In this document: piece after piece, positions 44,884 to 54,435 of the stretch | Layout of the letters: every line of letters starts with the position of its first letter | Position numbering within the stretch: the first letter of the stretch is position 1 | Origin: Pseudomonas paraeruginosa PA7 | GTDB lineage: Bacteria; Pseudomonadota; Gammaproteobacteria; Pseudomonadales; Pseudomonadaceae | Assembly (NCBI RefSeq): GCF_000017205.1 | Contig: NC_009656.1 | Coordinates: 4,468,001 to 4,532,000, forward strand | Reading direction: 5' to 3' | Length of the DNA: 64,000 nt | Position numbers and translations under genes: made by a program | Notes under the pieces: generated by a model | What the model saw: the letters and a program-made list of their open reading frames with translations, nothing else | The model's database searches: none | Told to the model about the DNA's origin: nothing

Positions 44884-46263
44884 ATGACCGACTACGCCAA
44901 GCTCTTCGAACAGGACCGGGCGCACTTCATGCACCCCTCCACCCACGCCCACGACCACGCCAGCGGCACCCTGCCCGGCCGCATAATCACCGGCGCCTCG
45001 GGCGTGCGCATCCGCGACCAGCAGGGCCGCGAACTGCTGGATGCCTTCGCCGGACTGTACTGCGTGAACATCGGCTATGGCCGCCTCGAAGTGGCCGACG
45101 CCATCCATGAGCAGGCCAAACGACTGGCCTACTACCACACTTATGTCGGTCACTCTTCCGAGGCGATCATCGAGCTGTCCGCACGGATCATCCGCGACTG
45201 GGCGCCGGCAGGCATGAAGAAGGTCTACTACGGCCTCTCCGGCTCCGACGCCAACGAAACCCAGGTCAAGCTGGTGCGCTACTACAACAACGTGCTGGGC
45301 CGTCCGCAGAAGAAGAAGATCATCTCGCGCCAGCGCGGCTACCACGGCTCGGGCATCGTCACCGGCAGCCTCACCGGCCTGGCCAGCTTCCACCAGCACT
45401 TCGACCTGCCGGTGGAAGGCGTGAAGCACACCCTCTGCCCGCACTTCTACAAGGCCCCGGCGGGCATGGACGAGGCGGCCTTCGTGCGCCACTGCGCCCA
45501 GGAACTGGAGAAGCTGATCCTCGCCGAAGGCCCGGACACCGTGGCGGCCTTCATCGGCGAACCGGTGATGGGCACCGGCGGCATCATCGTTCCGCCCGAG
45601 GGGTACTGGGAAGCGATCCAGGCGGTACTGGCGAAGTACGACGTGCTGCTGATCGCCGACGAGGTGGTCTGCGCCTTCGGCCGCCTCGGCGACAAGATGG
45701 GCAGCCAGCGCCATGGCCTGCGCCCGGACCTGATCACCACCGCCAAGGGCCTGACCAGCGCCTACGCGCCGTTGTCGGCGGTGCTCGTCGGCGAGAAGGT
45801 CTGGGATGCGATCGACAGCGCCTCCGCCCGCGAAGGCGCCATGGGCCACGGCTGGACCTATTCCGGTCACCCGATCTGCGCGGCAGCGGCGCTGGCTAAC
45901 CTGGATATCCTCGAACGCGAAAACATCACCGCCAACGCCGCGGACGTCGGCGGCTACCTCAACCGACGGCTGCGCCAGACCTTCGAAGGCCACCCGCTGG
46001 TGGGAGAAGTGCGCGGCGACGGCATGCTGGCGGCACTGGAGTTCATGGCCGAACACGAGACGCGCACGCCCTTCGACCCGGCGCAGAAGATAGGCCCGAG
46101 AGTCTCGGCGGCGTGCCTTGAACGCGGCATGATCGCCCGCGCCATGCCCCACGGCGACATCCTCGGCTTCGCCCCGCCGCTGGTGCTGAGCCGCGCCGAG
46201 GCCGACGAGGTAGTGGAGATCGCCAAAGCCGCGGTGGACGCCGTGGCGGCGGAGGTGCTCTGA
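44884..46263 (+). CDS. doeD: Diaminobutyrate transaminase DoeD
   Basis: A 459-residue class III aminotransferase: GLSGSDANETQVKLVRYYN, RQRGYHGSGIVTGSLTG, AAFIGEPVMGTGGIIVPPEGYW, DEVVCAFGRLG and the PLP lysine in TTAKGLTSAYAPLSAV (about residue 289). It transfers the terminal amino group of 2,4-diaminobutyrate to give aspartate semialdehyde, which DoeC oxidises. The pathway thus ends in central metabolism. It is the last gene of the locus, about 120 bases from the 3' end of tRNA-Ser. Confidence 0.9.
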   Translation: MTDYAKLFEQDRAHFMHPSTHAHDHASGTLPGRIITGASGVRIRDQQGRELLDAFAGLYCVNIGYGRLEVADAIHEQAKRLAYYHTYVGHSSEAIIELSARIIRDWAPAGMKKVYYGLSGSDANETQVKLVRYYNNVLGRPQKKKIISRQRGYHGSGIVTGSLTGLASFHQHFDLPVEGVKHTLCPHFYKAPAGMDEAAFVRHCAQELEKLILAEGPDTVAAFIGEPVMGTGGIIVPPEGYWEAIQAVLAKYDVLLIADEVVCAFGRLGDKMGSQRHGLRPDLITTAKGLTSAYAPLSAVLVGEKVWDAIDSASAREGAMGHGWTYSGHPICAAAALANLDILERENITANAADVGGYLNRRLRQTFEGHPLVGEVRGDGMLAALEFMAEHETRTPFDPAQKIGPRVSAACLERGMIARAMPHGDILGFAPPLVLSRAEADEVVEIAKAAVDAVAAEVL

Positions 46264-46341
46264 AGGCCAGCACCGAAACGCCCTTCGTGGGATGGAGGCG
46301 CTGCGCGCCCCATCGCCTCAAGACAGCCACAGAAAAGACAA

Positions 46342-46372
46342 AACCCCTGAAATGCCAAGCATTTCAGGGGTT
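46342..46372 (-). terminator. Terminator of tRNA-Ser, bidirectional hairpin
   Basis: AACCCCTGAAAT (46342-46353) pairs perfectly with ATTTCAGGGGTT (46361-46372) around a seven-base loop. On the minus strand it runs into TTTTGTCTTTT, directly after the tRNA. It can also stop transcripts coming from doeD. Confidence 0.85.
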
Positions 46373-46386
46373 CTGGCCATATGTAA

Positions 46387-46476
46387 TGGCGGAGAGATAG
46401 GGATTTGAACCCTAGGAGCCATTGCTGACTCAACGGATTTCGAATCCGTCCCGTTCGACCACTCCGGCATCTCTCC
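46387..46476 (-). tRNA. tRNA-Ser (anticodon CGA)
   Basis: The minus-strand sequence folds as a 90-base type II tRNA. The acceptor stem GGAGAGA pairs with TCTCTCC and the CCA is encoded (TGG at 46387-46389). The anticodon arm ACGGA-TTCGAAA-TCCGT gives anticodon CGA. There is a long variable arm, and the T-loop is GGGTTCAAATCCC. The 3' end faces the ectoine locus, a common side for island insertion, but no integrase or clear repeat of the tRNA end was found. Confidence 0.96.
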
Positions 46477-46506
46477 GTGCGGCGCGCATGATACCAGCTT
46501 GTACGC

Positions 46507-46543
46507 AGAACGCGAAGCCTTCTTGAAGATTTTTTCGCGTTCT
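46507..46543. repeat. 10-bp inverted repeat between tRNA-Ser and purC
   Basis: AGAACGCGAA (46507-46516) and TTCGCGTTCT (46534-46543) are perfectly complementary with a 17-base spacer. It lies just after the purC stop on the minus strand and may act in purC 3'-end formation. Confidence 0.4.
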
Positions 46544-46569
46544 TTCAGATGGTTGCGCGCGTCCGGAGG

Positions 46570-47280
46570 TTAAAGCGGCACGCCCAGGCGCCTGGCCACC
46601 TCTTCGTAGGCTTCGATCACCTCGCCGAGGCCCTGGCGGAAGCGGTCCTTGTCCATCTTCTTGCGGGTTTCCTTGTCCCACAGGCGGCAACCGTCGGGGC
46701 TGAACTCGTCGCCGAGGACGATCTGGCCATGGAACAGGCCGAACTCCAGCTTGAAGTCCACCAGCAACAGGCCGGCCTCCTCGAACAGCTTGTTCAGCAC
46801 TTCGTTGACCTTGAAGGAATAGGTCTTCATCTGCGCCAGTTGCTCGGGAGTGGCCCAGCCGAAGGCCTGGACGTGGGATTCGTTGATGAACGGATCGCCC
46901 AGGGCGTCGTTCTTCAGGAACAGTTCGAAGGTGGGAGGAGTCAGGGCGATGCCCTCTTCCACACCGAGGCGACGCACCAGGCTGCCGGCGGCGAAATTGC
47001 GCACCACGCACTCGACCGGGATCATGTCGAGCTTCTTCACCAGGCACTCGGTATCCGACAGCAGCGTGTCGAACTGGGTCGGAATGCCGGCGGCTTCCAG
47101 CTTCTGCATGATGAAGGCATTGAACTTGTTGTTCACCGCGCCCTTGCGATCGAGCTGCTCGATGCGCTTGCCATCGAAGGCGGAGGTGTCGTTGCGGAAC
47201 AGCAGGATGAGACGGTCGGCATCGTCGGTCCGGTAAACCGACTTGGCCTTGCCGCGGTAGAGTTCTTCGCGTTTTTCCAT
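46570..47280 (-). CDS. purC: Phosphoribosylaminoimidazole-succinocarboxamide synthase PurC
   Basis: A 236-residue SAICAR synthetase of standard bacterial length: [31 protein letters not shown] at the N-terminus, [17 protein letters not shown], and [30 protein letters not shown]. It joins aspartate to CAIR in de novo purine synthesis. It is the last gene of the dapA-bamC-MBL-purC run on the minus strand. Confidence 0.97.
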   Translation of the reverse strand: MEKREELYRGKAKSVYRTDDADRLILLFRNDTSAFDGKRIEQLDRKGAVNNKFNAFIMQKLEAAGIPTQFDTLLSDTECLVKKLDMIPVECVVRNFAAGSLVRRLGVEEGIALTPPTFELFLKNDALGDPFINESHVQAFGWATPEQLAQMKTYSFKVNEVLNKLFEEAGLLLVDFKLEFGLFHGQIVLGDEFSPDGCRLWDKETRKKMDKDRFRQGLGEVIEAYEEVARRLGVPL

Positions 47281-47308
47281 GATGGGCTCCGCTTACGGGT
47301 AATAGGGC

Positions 47309-48067
47309 CTAGGCGATCTCGCGCCAGTCCAGGCCTGAATGCTGATCGGCCACCTGCAGCCAGCCCGGATCGCACCCGAGGGTGTCGACGAAGGTTTGCC
47401 GGGCCAGCTGCGGCGAGTTGTTCTTTTCGCTGAGATGGGCCAGCACCAGGTGCTGCATGCGGCGCCAGTCCAGCTGCTTCACCAGTTCGGCGGACTGGTG
47501 GTTGTTCAAGTGCCCTCGCGGACCGCCAACGCGGGCCTTGAGAAAATAGGGGTACGGGCCGCCGGCGAGCATCGTGCTGTCGTGATTGGCCTCGACCACC
47601 AGCGCATCCACCGCACGATAGCACTCCAGCACCTCGGCCGTGGCCATTCCCAGATCGGTGAGCATGCCGAAGCGCCGCTGCCCGTCGGTCAGCACGAACT
47701 GGGTAGGCTCGCGGGCATCGTGGGAGACGCCGACCACCTGCACCTCCAGCCCGCGGATCGCCAGGCGCTGGCCGGCCCGCAACAGTTCGGCGGGAAGCAC
47801 CGGGCGACGCATGCCGCGCAGGGTACCCGCACTCAGATAGACCGGGATCTGGTAATGCCGCGCCAGCAGCTCGACGCCATGGATATGATCGGCGTGTTCA
47901 TGCGTGACCAGGATCGCGTCCAGCTGCGCGGGGCTCAGCCCCAGGCGCGCCAGACGCTTGATGATTTCACGCAGCGGAAAGCCGCAGTCGATCAGTATCC
48001 GGGTGTCAGAACTGCTCACCAAGGCCGAATTGCCCCGGCTTCCGCTGCCCAGAACCGCGAACCGCAT
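47309..48067 (-). CDS. Metallo-beta-lactamase-fold hydrolase (YycJ/WalJ-like)
   Basis: A 252-residue MBL-fold protein: [30 protein letters not shown] then the metal motif THEHADH, later VEANHD and a C-terminal [11 protein letters not shown]. It resembles the YycJ/Vicibactin-like single-domain phosphodiesterases, possibly a nuclease. Its start lies 62 bases inside the 3' end of bamC, in another frame, so translation is coupled. The substrate is not known. Confidence 0.88.
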
Positions 48068-49196
48068 TGCGCATGCTCTCCTGGAGTTTTTCCAGTACGT
48101 TTTGCGCGACATCGGCCGGCGCAGAGGTGTTGATGTCCTTGTCGACGGTGACCTGCACGGCGTCGCTGACGGTGGTCAGGCGGACCTGGTAGCGCTGCGC
48201 CTTGGCGTCTTCCTCTTCCTTGGTCTTCTCGCCGCCGCCGAACAGGCGACTGAAGAAGCCAGGCTTGTCTTCGTCGGGCTTCTTCGCCCCTTCGGCGATG
48301 TTCACGTAGTACACGCCAAGGCTGCGGTTGAGGTCGTCGACGCGGATGTCGGCGCTGTCCAGGGCACGCCCGACGCTGACCCAGGAGCGGTCGAAGTCGG
48401 ACTGCAGGGTCAGCACCGGGTTGCCGCTGCCGTCCTTGCTCAGCTCGAAGGTGCCGGGCGTATCGTAGACCGAGTTGGCTGCCAGCAGGGAGACCGAACC
48501 GCCCTGCTCTGCGCTGCGCGCCATGCTCGCGACCATCTCGTCGAGCAGCGCCGCGTCGAGGCTCGGCGCCACCGACTTGCTCGGCCAGCTCGGGCTGCTG
48601 GTGTCACCGGCGGCGCGGGTCTGGCTGAGCACGTAGACCTCGCTGGTATTGCTTTGCACCCCGGGCTCGATGCGCACCCGAACCCGTGCCTGGCCGTCCG
48701 GCTCGACGCCGCTCACGCGACTGCTCAGGCGGCGTGCCAGCGGCGCGGAAAGCTGCGACAGCGATTGCCAGTCGGAACTGAACTCGCCGGTCTGCGGACG
48801 CTCGTCGGCGATGCGGAAACCGTTCTCCTCGAAGAACTGCCGGGCCACCGGCCAGACCTCCGCCGGCGGCCGCTGGGCCACTACCCAGCGGCTGTCGCCG
48901 CTACGCTGCAGGCTGTAGTCGCTGATCTCGCCGGAATTGGCCAGCGGCTGCGGACGCGGAACCTCGTACTCCCCCTCCTTCTCATGGGTGGTGGCGACGT
49001 TCAGCGGAATCGGCAGCAGCGGATCGAGCGGCTTGCTGTGGACCCCTTCGGGCAATTGCATGGGCGGCGTCTCGCGGGCACCGAGGTAATCGGTGCCGCG
49101 GTCGCGGAAGTAGCCCTCCGGCCCCCACAGCCAGCCGCAGCCGGAAGTGTTGCCGATAACCAGGGCGAGGGCGGTCAGTCCAGCCAGTCGCTTCAT
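48006..49196 (-). CDS. bamC: Outer-membrane assembly lipoprotein BamC
   Basis: A 396-residue lipoprotein with lipobox NTSGC (Cys about 20), the unstructured N-terminal region that binds BamD ([23 protein letters not shown]), then two helix-grip domains. The C-terminal acidic/low-complexity stretch [11 protein letters not shown] is a linker before the second domain. BamC is a non-essential part of the BAM complex that inserts beta-barrel proteins. The dapA-bamC order is conserved in gamma-proteobacteria. The ATG at 49196 begins the signal peptide. Confidence 0.93.
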
Positions 49197-49213
49197 TGCG
49201 TGGAGCTCCTTGA

Positions 49214-50092
49214 TCAAGCCAATACGCCGGTCTGGCGCATGGCCTGACGCAGCGGCTCGTGGCAACGCGGGCTGAGCCAGGTCAGGGGCAGGCGGATGCC
49301 CTCGGGGATCAGACCCATCTCATGCAGGGCCCACTTCACCGGAATGGGGTTGGATTCGATGAACAGCGCCTTGTGCAGCGGCATCAGGCGGTCGTTGATG
49401 GCCCGCGCGGCAGCGGCGTCGCCGCGCATGGCGGCGGCGCACAGGTCGCTCATGGCGCGCGGCGCGACGTTGGCGGTGACCGAAATGTTGCCCTTGCCGC
49501 CCAGCAGCATCAGCTCGACGGCGGTGGCGTCGTCGCCGGAATAGACGAGGAAGTCCTTGCCGACGCGCTCGATGACTTCCCTGGCGCGCTGCAGGTCGCC
49601 GGTGGCTTCCTTGATGCCGATGATGTTCGGCACCTTGGACAGGCGCTCGACGGTCTCCGGAAGCATGTCGCAGGAGGTGCGGCCCGGCACGTTGTAGAGG
49701 ATCTGCGGGATCGCAACGGCTTCGGCGATATGGCGGAAGTGCTGGTACATGCCTTCCTGGGTCGGCTTGTTGTAGTACGGCGTCACCAGCAGGCAGGCGT
49801 CGGCGCCGCCGCTCTTCGCGGCCTCGGTCAGCGCCACCGCCTCGCGGGTGGAGTTGGCGCCGGTGCCGGCGATCACCGGGATGCGCCCCTTGACCTGGTC
49901 GACCACGCGACGGATCACCTGGATGTGCTCTTCCACGTCCAGCGTGGCCGATTCACCGGTGGTGCCGACGGCGACGATGGCGTTGGTGCCTTCCTGCAGG
50001 TGGAAGTCCACCAGCTTGGCGAGGCTGTCCCAGTCCAGTCGACCCTGAGCATCGAAGGGGGTGACCAGTGCCACCATACTGCCCGCAATCAT
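49214..50092 (-). CDS. dapA: 4-hydroxy-tetrahydrodipicolinate synthase DapA
   Basis: A 292-residue class I aldolase-fold enzyme: [31 protein letters not shown] with the catalytic Tyr, and IGIKEATGD with the Schiff-base Lys at about residue 161. It condenses pyruvate with aspartate semialdehyde, the first step of lysine and diaminopimelate synthesis. Its stop is 17 bases before bamC. It is divergent from gcvR across about 185 bases. Confidence 0.97.
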
Positions 50093-50276
50093 GCAACCGC
50101 TCCTGCCGCGAAATTAAAGCGGTAATGGTACTGTCGGCGGCAGGCCTTGCACAAGACGAGCGCCGCGTCGTCGGAAGCCCCTGACAGGCGGCAGACGTTT
50201 CCCTCGGCGGCGCTTTTCGCTACCCTTCCCGCTTTCAGGTACGGCCCGTGCCGCCAGCGTATTCCAGGAAAGTTGA

Positions 50277-50834
50277 ATGTCCACCAGCCAACCCCGCGAA
50301 CAATTCCTTCTGATCAGCGCCCTCGGCCCCAATCCGATGGAGCTGACCACCCTGCTCTGCCGCGCCTGCATCGAGAGCCGCTGCGCAGTGGTCAGCAGCC
50401 GCCTGACCCGCCATGGCGAGTTCAGCGCCCTGGTGCTGCAGGTCTCCGGGAGCTGGGATGCCCTCGCCCGCCTCGAGGGCAGCCTGCCGACCCTCACCAA
50501 GCGCGGCGACATCACCCTCAGCATGACCCGCAGCAACGCCCACGTGACCCGCGCCCAGGCGCTGCCTTACGTGGCCTATGTCAGCGCGGTGTATCGCCCG
50601 GACATCCTCAACGAACTCTGCCAGTTCTTCATCGACCACAACATCGAGCTGGAGAACCTCACCTGCGACACCTACCAGGCGCCGCACACCAACACCACCA
50701 TGCTCAACGCCACGATCACCGTGACCCTGCCCGCCGGCACCCAGATCAGTTGGCTGCGCGACCAGTTCCTGGACTTCGCCGACGCCCTGAACCTGGACGC
50801 CCTGATCGAACCATGGCGCCCCCAACATCCCTGA
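50277..50834 (+). CDS. gcvR: Glycine cleavage system regulator GcvR-like (two ACT domains)
   Basis: A 185-residue protein with two ACT-domain repeats: LLISALGPNPMELTTLLCRACIESRCAVVSSRLTRHGEFSALVLQVSG and YVSAVYRPDILNELCQFFIDHNIELENLTCDTY. No DNA-binding domain is present, as in E. coli GcvR, which binds glycine and blocks GcvA. It precedes bcp by 12 bases and is the usual neighbour of that gene. The regulatory target in this organism is inferred. Confidence 0.88.
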   Translation: MSTSQPREQFLLISALGPNPMELTTLLCRACIESRCAVVSSRLTRHGEFSALVLQVSGSWDALARLEGSLPTLTKRGDITLSMTRSNAHVTRAQALPYVAYVSAVYRPDILNELCQFFIDHNIELENLTCDTYQAPHTNTTMLNATITVTLPAGTQISWLRDQFLDFADALNLDALIEPWRPQHP

Positions 50835-50846
50835 GGAGCCGAGTCC

Positions 50847-51320
50847 ATGCCGGTCGCTATCGACAAACCCGTCCCCGACTTCACCGCCCCCGCCACCAGC
50901 GGCAAGGAAGTGACCCTGTCCGCGCTGAGAGGCAGGCAGGTCGTCCTCTATTTCTACCCGAAGGACAGCACTCCGGGCTGCACCACCGAGGGCCAGGGCT
51001 TCCGCGACCAGTACGCGGCGTTCCAGCGGGCCGATACCGAGATCTTCGGGGTTTCCCGCGACGGCCTGAAGTCCCACGAGAACTTCAAGTGCAAACAGGA
51101 ATTCCCCTTCGAGCTGATCAGCGACAAGGATGAGGCGGTCTGCCAGCTGTTCGACGTGATCAAGCTGAAGAAGCTCTACGGCAAGGAATACATGGGAGTC
51201 GACCGCAGCACCTTCCTCATCGACAAGGATGGCGTGCTGCGCCAGGAGTGGCGTGGCGTGAAGGTCCCCGGCCACGTCGATGCGGTGCTCGCCGCCGCCC
51301 AGGCGCTGAACGGGGCCTGA
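50847..51320 (+). CDS. bcp: Thioredoxin-dependent peroxiredoxin Bcp
   Basis: A 157-residue peroxiredoxin with the peroxidatic Cys in YPKDSTPGCTTEG (about residue 46), DFTAPATSGKEVTLSALRGRQVVLYFY upstream and the Arg in the GVDRSTFLID segment. The TTEGQGF text lacks the nearby resolving Cys found in E. coli Bcp (five residues later), so it probably uses an intermolecular or thioredoxin/glutathione-type mechanism. It scavenges hydroperoxides in the cytoplasm. A strong terminator follows. Confidence 0.93.
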   Translation: MPVAIDKPVPDFTAPATSGKEVTLSALRGRQVVLYFYPKDSTPGCTTEGQGFRDQYAAFQRADTEIFGVSRDGLKSHENFKCKQEFPFELISDKDEAVCQLFDVIKLKKLYGKEYMGVDRSTFLIDKDGVLRQEWRGVKVPGHVDAVLAAAQALNGA

Positions 51321-51338
51321 GTCCCGCACCAGCGAAAG

Positions 51339-51361
51339 AGGCCGCTTCCGCGGCCTTTTTC
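51339..51361 (+). terminator. Rho-independent terminator after bcp
   Basis: AGGCCGC (51339-51345), four-base loop, GCGGCCT (51350-51356) and then TTTT. It lies about 20 bases after the bcp stop, between convergent genes. Confidence 0.85.
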
Positions 51362-51375
51362 ATTTCCACCCGACG

Positions 51376-52449
51376 CTACGAGGTCGCCGCCGGGCTTTCG
51401 GGAAGATCCTTAGGCCAGGCGTCCAGCACCGCCTTCACCAGGGTCGCCAGGGGGATCGCGAAGAACACCCCCCAGAATCCCCACAGTCCGCCGAACAGCA
51501 GCACCGCGCAGATGATCGCCACCGGGTGCAGGTTCACCGCTTCGGAGAACAGCAGCGGCACCAGCACGTTGCCGTCCAGCGCCTGGATGATCGCGTGGGC
51601 CACCATCAGGTAGATGAACTGGTCGCTCCAGCCCCACTGGAAGAAGGCGATCATCGCCACCGGCACGCTCACCACCACCGCGCCGATGTACGGCACCACC
51701 ACCGACAGGCCGACCAGCAGGGCCAGCAACGCCGCGTAGTTGAGGCCGAGGTAGGCGAAGGCGATGTAGGTCACCGCGCCGGTGATGACGATCTCGATGA
51801 CCTTGCCACGGATGTAGTTGGCGATCTGCTGGTTCATCTCCGCCCAGACCTGCTTCATCAACCCGCGCTCGCGCGGCAGGTAGCGGCGAAACCAGGTGTA
51901 GAAGCGCTTCTTGTCCTTGAGGAAGAAGAACACCAGGATCGGCACCAGCACCAGGTAGATCATGATGTTCACCACTACCGGCAGGCTGGCCAGCGACGAG
52001 GTCAGCGCCCACTGGCCGATCTGGCCGAACTCGCCGCGCGCGGCCTCTATCGCCTTGAGCACCTGCTCTTCGCTGATCAGGCTCGGATAACGCTCGGGCA
52101 GCATCAGCAGCACGCTCTGCCATTCGCCGAGCATCCGCGGCAGTTCGTTGAACAGGGTGAACAATTGCTGCCAGAGCAGCGGCAGCAGGACCACCAGGAA
52201 CAGCGCCAGCAAGCCGAGGAACAGGCTGTAGACCAGCCACACGGCGAACAGGTGCGGCATCCGGAAGCGCTCCAGCATGCCGACCACGCCCTGGATCAGG
52301 AAGGCGATCACCATCGCCGCCAGCACCGGCGCGAGCATCCCGCCGAAGGCGAGGATGACGCTGAAGCCGAGCACCAGCATGATCGCCAGCACCACCGCTT
52401 CCTCGTCGGAGAAGTAGCGCTGCATCCAGTCGCGTAACACCTTGATCAT
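51376..52449 (-). CDS. perM: PerM/AI-2E-type permease
   Basis: A 357-residue membrane protein with about eight helices and the family text VPILVFFFLKDKKRFYTWFRRYLPRERGLMKQVWAEMNQQIANYIRGKVIEIVITGAVTYIAF. The C-terminal HPVAIICAVLLFGGLWGFWGVFFAIPLATLVKAV is the PerM/UPF0118 signature. Some homologs export AI-2; the cargo of this one is unknown. It is followed on the minus strand by nothing and preceded by the TusA-like gene, 33 bases away, in one likely operon. Confidence 0.88.
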   Translation of the reverse strand: MIKVLRDWMQRYFSDEEAVVLAIMLVLGFSVILAFGGMLAPVLAAMVIAFLIQGVVGMLERFRMPHLFAVWLVYSLFLGLLALFLVVLLPLLWQQLFTLFNELPRMLGEWQSVLLMLPERYPSLISEEQVLKAIEAARGEFGQIGQWALTSSLASLPVVVNIMIYLVLVPILVFFFLKDKKRFYTWFRRYLPRERGLMKQVWAEMNQQIANYIRGKVIEIVITGAVTYIAFAYLGLNYAALLALLVGLSVVVPYIGAVVVSVPVAMIAFFQWGWSDQFIYLMVAHAIIQALDGNVLVPLLFSEAVNLHPVAIICAVLLFGGLWGFWGVFFAIPLATLVKAVLDAWPKDLPESPAATS

Positions 52450-52482
52450 CGCAAATCCTGAATCGGTACGGCGGAGGCTCCG

Positions 52483-52734
52483 CTAACGCTTGCGCAGCCA
52501 GTATCGGTAGATGCCCTCCTCAGCCTCCTCGCGGAGCAGCTCGTGGCCGGCGAGCTGGGCGAAGGCGCGGAAGTCGCGCTGCGACCCGGCGTCGGTGGCG
52601 ATCACCTTGAGCACCCCGCCGCTGGGCAGGCGGTTCAGCTCCAGCTTGGCCTTGAGCAGGGGCAGCGGACAGTTGAGACCACTGGTATCCAGCTCCGCGT
52701 CACATACCAGGGAAAATGAATCGTTATCCGTCAT
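52483..52734 (-). CDS. TusA-family sulfurtransferase-like protein
   Basis: An 83-residue TusA-fold protein with the conserved CPxP motif in LDTSGLNCPLPLLKAKLELN (Cys about residue 22). It carries persulfide sulfur. The P. aeruginosa homolog (PA1006) has been linked to molybdenum cofactor homeostasis and nitrate respiration. The ATG at 52734 starts MTDNDSF; a longer frame upstream lacks conservation. It is divergent from bepA across about 160 bases. Confidence 0.9.
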   Translation of the reverse strand: MTDNDSFSLVCDAELDTSGLNCPLPLLKAKLELNRLPSGGVLKVIATDAGSQRDFRAFAQLAGHELLREEAEEGIYRYWLRKR

Positions 52735-52896
52735 GACAGCCTCTCCCGAAGGGCCGACAAGCATACCCAAGCCCATCCGCCGCTGGCCAGTTGAAACGGC
52801 GGGCGACCTCCAACAGCTTCGGGTCCCGGGCAGATACCTAGGCAGTGCCGATAACCAACGGCTAAAGTAAGGCCTTTGCCAACCTGAGCTTCCTGC

Positions 52897-54330
52897 ATGA
52901 ATTTACTGCGCCCCGCCCTGTTGACGCTCGCCTGCATGCTCGCTTCGCCGGTCATGTCGGACGATCTGCCCTCCCTGGGCGACGCATCTTCCTCGATCGT
53001 TTCGCCGGAGCAGGAATTCCAGCTGGGCCGCGCCTGGCTGAGCATGCTGCGCAACCAGGTCGACGCGATCACCGACCCGCAACTGAAGGATTTCGTCGAA
53101 AGCAGCGTCTATCGGCTGGCCGAGACCAGCGACCTGCAGGACCACCGGCTGGCCTTCATTCTCATCCGCGATGCGCAGATCAACGCCTTCGCCGCGCCCG
53201 GCGGGGTGATCGGGGTCAATGGCGGCCTGCTGCTCAACGCCCAGACCGAAGGCGAGTACGCCGCGGTGCTGGCCCACGAACTCGGCCACCTGATCCAGCG
53301 CCACTTCGCCCGCGGCATCGAGGCGCAGCAGCGCATGCAGTTGCCGGTGATGGCGGCGATGCTCGCCGGCATCGTCGCCGCCGCCGCCGGCGCAGGCGAC
53401 GCGGGGATCGCGGCGATCGCCGGGACCCAGGCCGCGGCTATCCAGAACCAGTTGCGCTTTTCCCGGCAGAACGAGCAGGAAGCCGACCGCGTCGGCGTCA
53501 CCAACATGGTCCGTGCCGGCTACGACCCGCGCTCGATGCCGAACATGTTCGAGCGCCTGGCGCGGCAGTACCGCTATGACGGCAAGCCGCCGGAGTTCCT
53601 GCTCACCCACCCGGTCACCGAGTCGCGTATCGCCGACACCCGCAATCGCGCAGAGCAGTATCCCCAGGGCGGCAAGGAAGACAGCCTGCGCTACCAGCAG
53701 ATGCGCGCGCGTACCCAGCTGATCTTCGAGGAAACCCCGGGGATGGCCGGCAAGCGCTTCCGCGCCATGCTCAACGACAATCCCGGGCTGGACGCCGCAC
53801 GCTACGGGCTGGCCATCTCGCAGACGCGCATCGGCCAGCTCAACGATGCCCGTGACAACCTCAGGCAATTGCTGGCGAAGGCACCCAACGACGTCGCCTA
53901 CAACCTCGCCCAGGTCGAACTGGACATCACCGCCAACCGCCTGCCGGACGCCGACCAGCGGCTGAAGAAGATGCTCGCCCAGTTCCCCAGCAGCTATCCG
54001 CTGAAACAGGCGCGCGCCGACCTGATGCTGAAGATGGGCAAGCCGCAGGACTCGGAAAAGATCCTCGACGACCTGAGCAAGGTCCGCCCGCTCGACCCCG
54101 ACGTCTGGAACCGCCTGGCCGAGGTGCGCAGCCTGACCAACAACGCCATCGGCGTGCACCAGGCGCGCGCCGAATACCTGTCGCTGACCGGCGACTACCA
54201 GGCCGCCATCGAGCAGTTGGACTTCGCCAAGCGCCGCGCCGGCGGCAACTTCCAGCTGGCCGCGCGGATCGACGCGCGCCAGCAGGAAATCCGCCAGCAG
54301 GAAAGGATGGTCAAGGAAATGTTCCGCTGA
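52897..54330 (+). CDS. bepA: Periplasmic M48 metalloprotease/chaperone BepA
   Basis: A 477-residue protein with a signal peptide (LLRPALLTLACMLASPVMS), the M48 zinc motif HELGH at about residue 128 (VLAHELGHLIQRH), a third ligand in EQEADRVG and a C-terminal tetratricopeptide region (about residues 300-470). BepA helps or degrades stalled outer-membrane proteins such as LptD during assembly. It is convergent with nadA with 105 bases between them. Confidence 0.93.
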   Translation: MNLLRPALLTLACMLASPVMSDDLPSLGDASSSIVSPEQEFQLGRAWLSMLRNQVDAITDPQLKDFVESSVYRLAETSDLQDHRLAFILIRDAQINAFAAPGGVIGVNGGLLLNAQTEGEYAAVLAHELGHLIQRHFARGIEAQQRMQLPVMAAMLAGIVAAAAGAGDAGIAAIAGTQAAAIQNQLRFSRQNEQEADRVGVTNMVRAGYDPRSMPNMFERLARQYRYDGKPPEFLLTHPVTESRIADTRNRAEQYPQGGKEDSLRYQQMRARTQLIFEETPGMAGKRFRAMLNDNPGLDAARYGLAISQTRIGQLNDARDNLRQLLAKAPNDVAYNLAQVELDITANRLPDADQRLKKMLAQFPSSYPLKQARADLMLKMGKPQDSEKILDDLSKVRPLDPDVWNRLAEVRSLTNNAIGVHQARAEYLSLTGDYQAAIEQLDFAKRRAGGNFQLAARIDARQQEIRQQERMVKEMFR

Positions 54331-54435
54331 TCGACGGCTGATCCGAGGAAAAAAGCCCGGTGATGTTCGCCGAAGCAGGGCGTGGGACGAATGCTGCCGG
54401 CGGCGCCATTCGCCCTGCGGAGCGGGCTTGCAGGC

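Noticed and set aside
46387..46412. tRNA-Ser tail as attachment site with a second copy near 33.3 kb
   Set aside because: No matching repeat was found by eye at the far border; only the position is suggestive.
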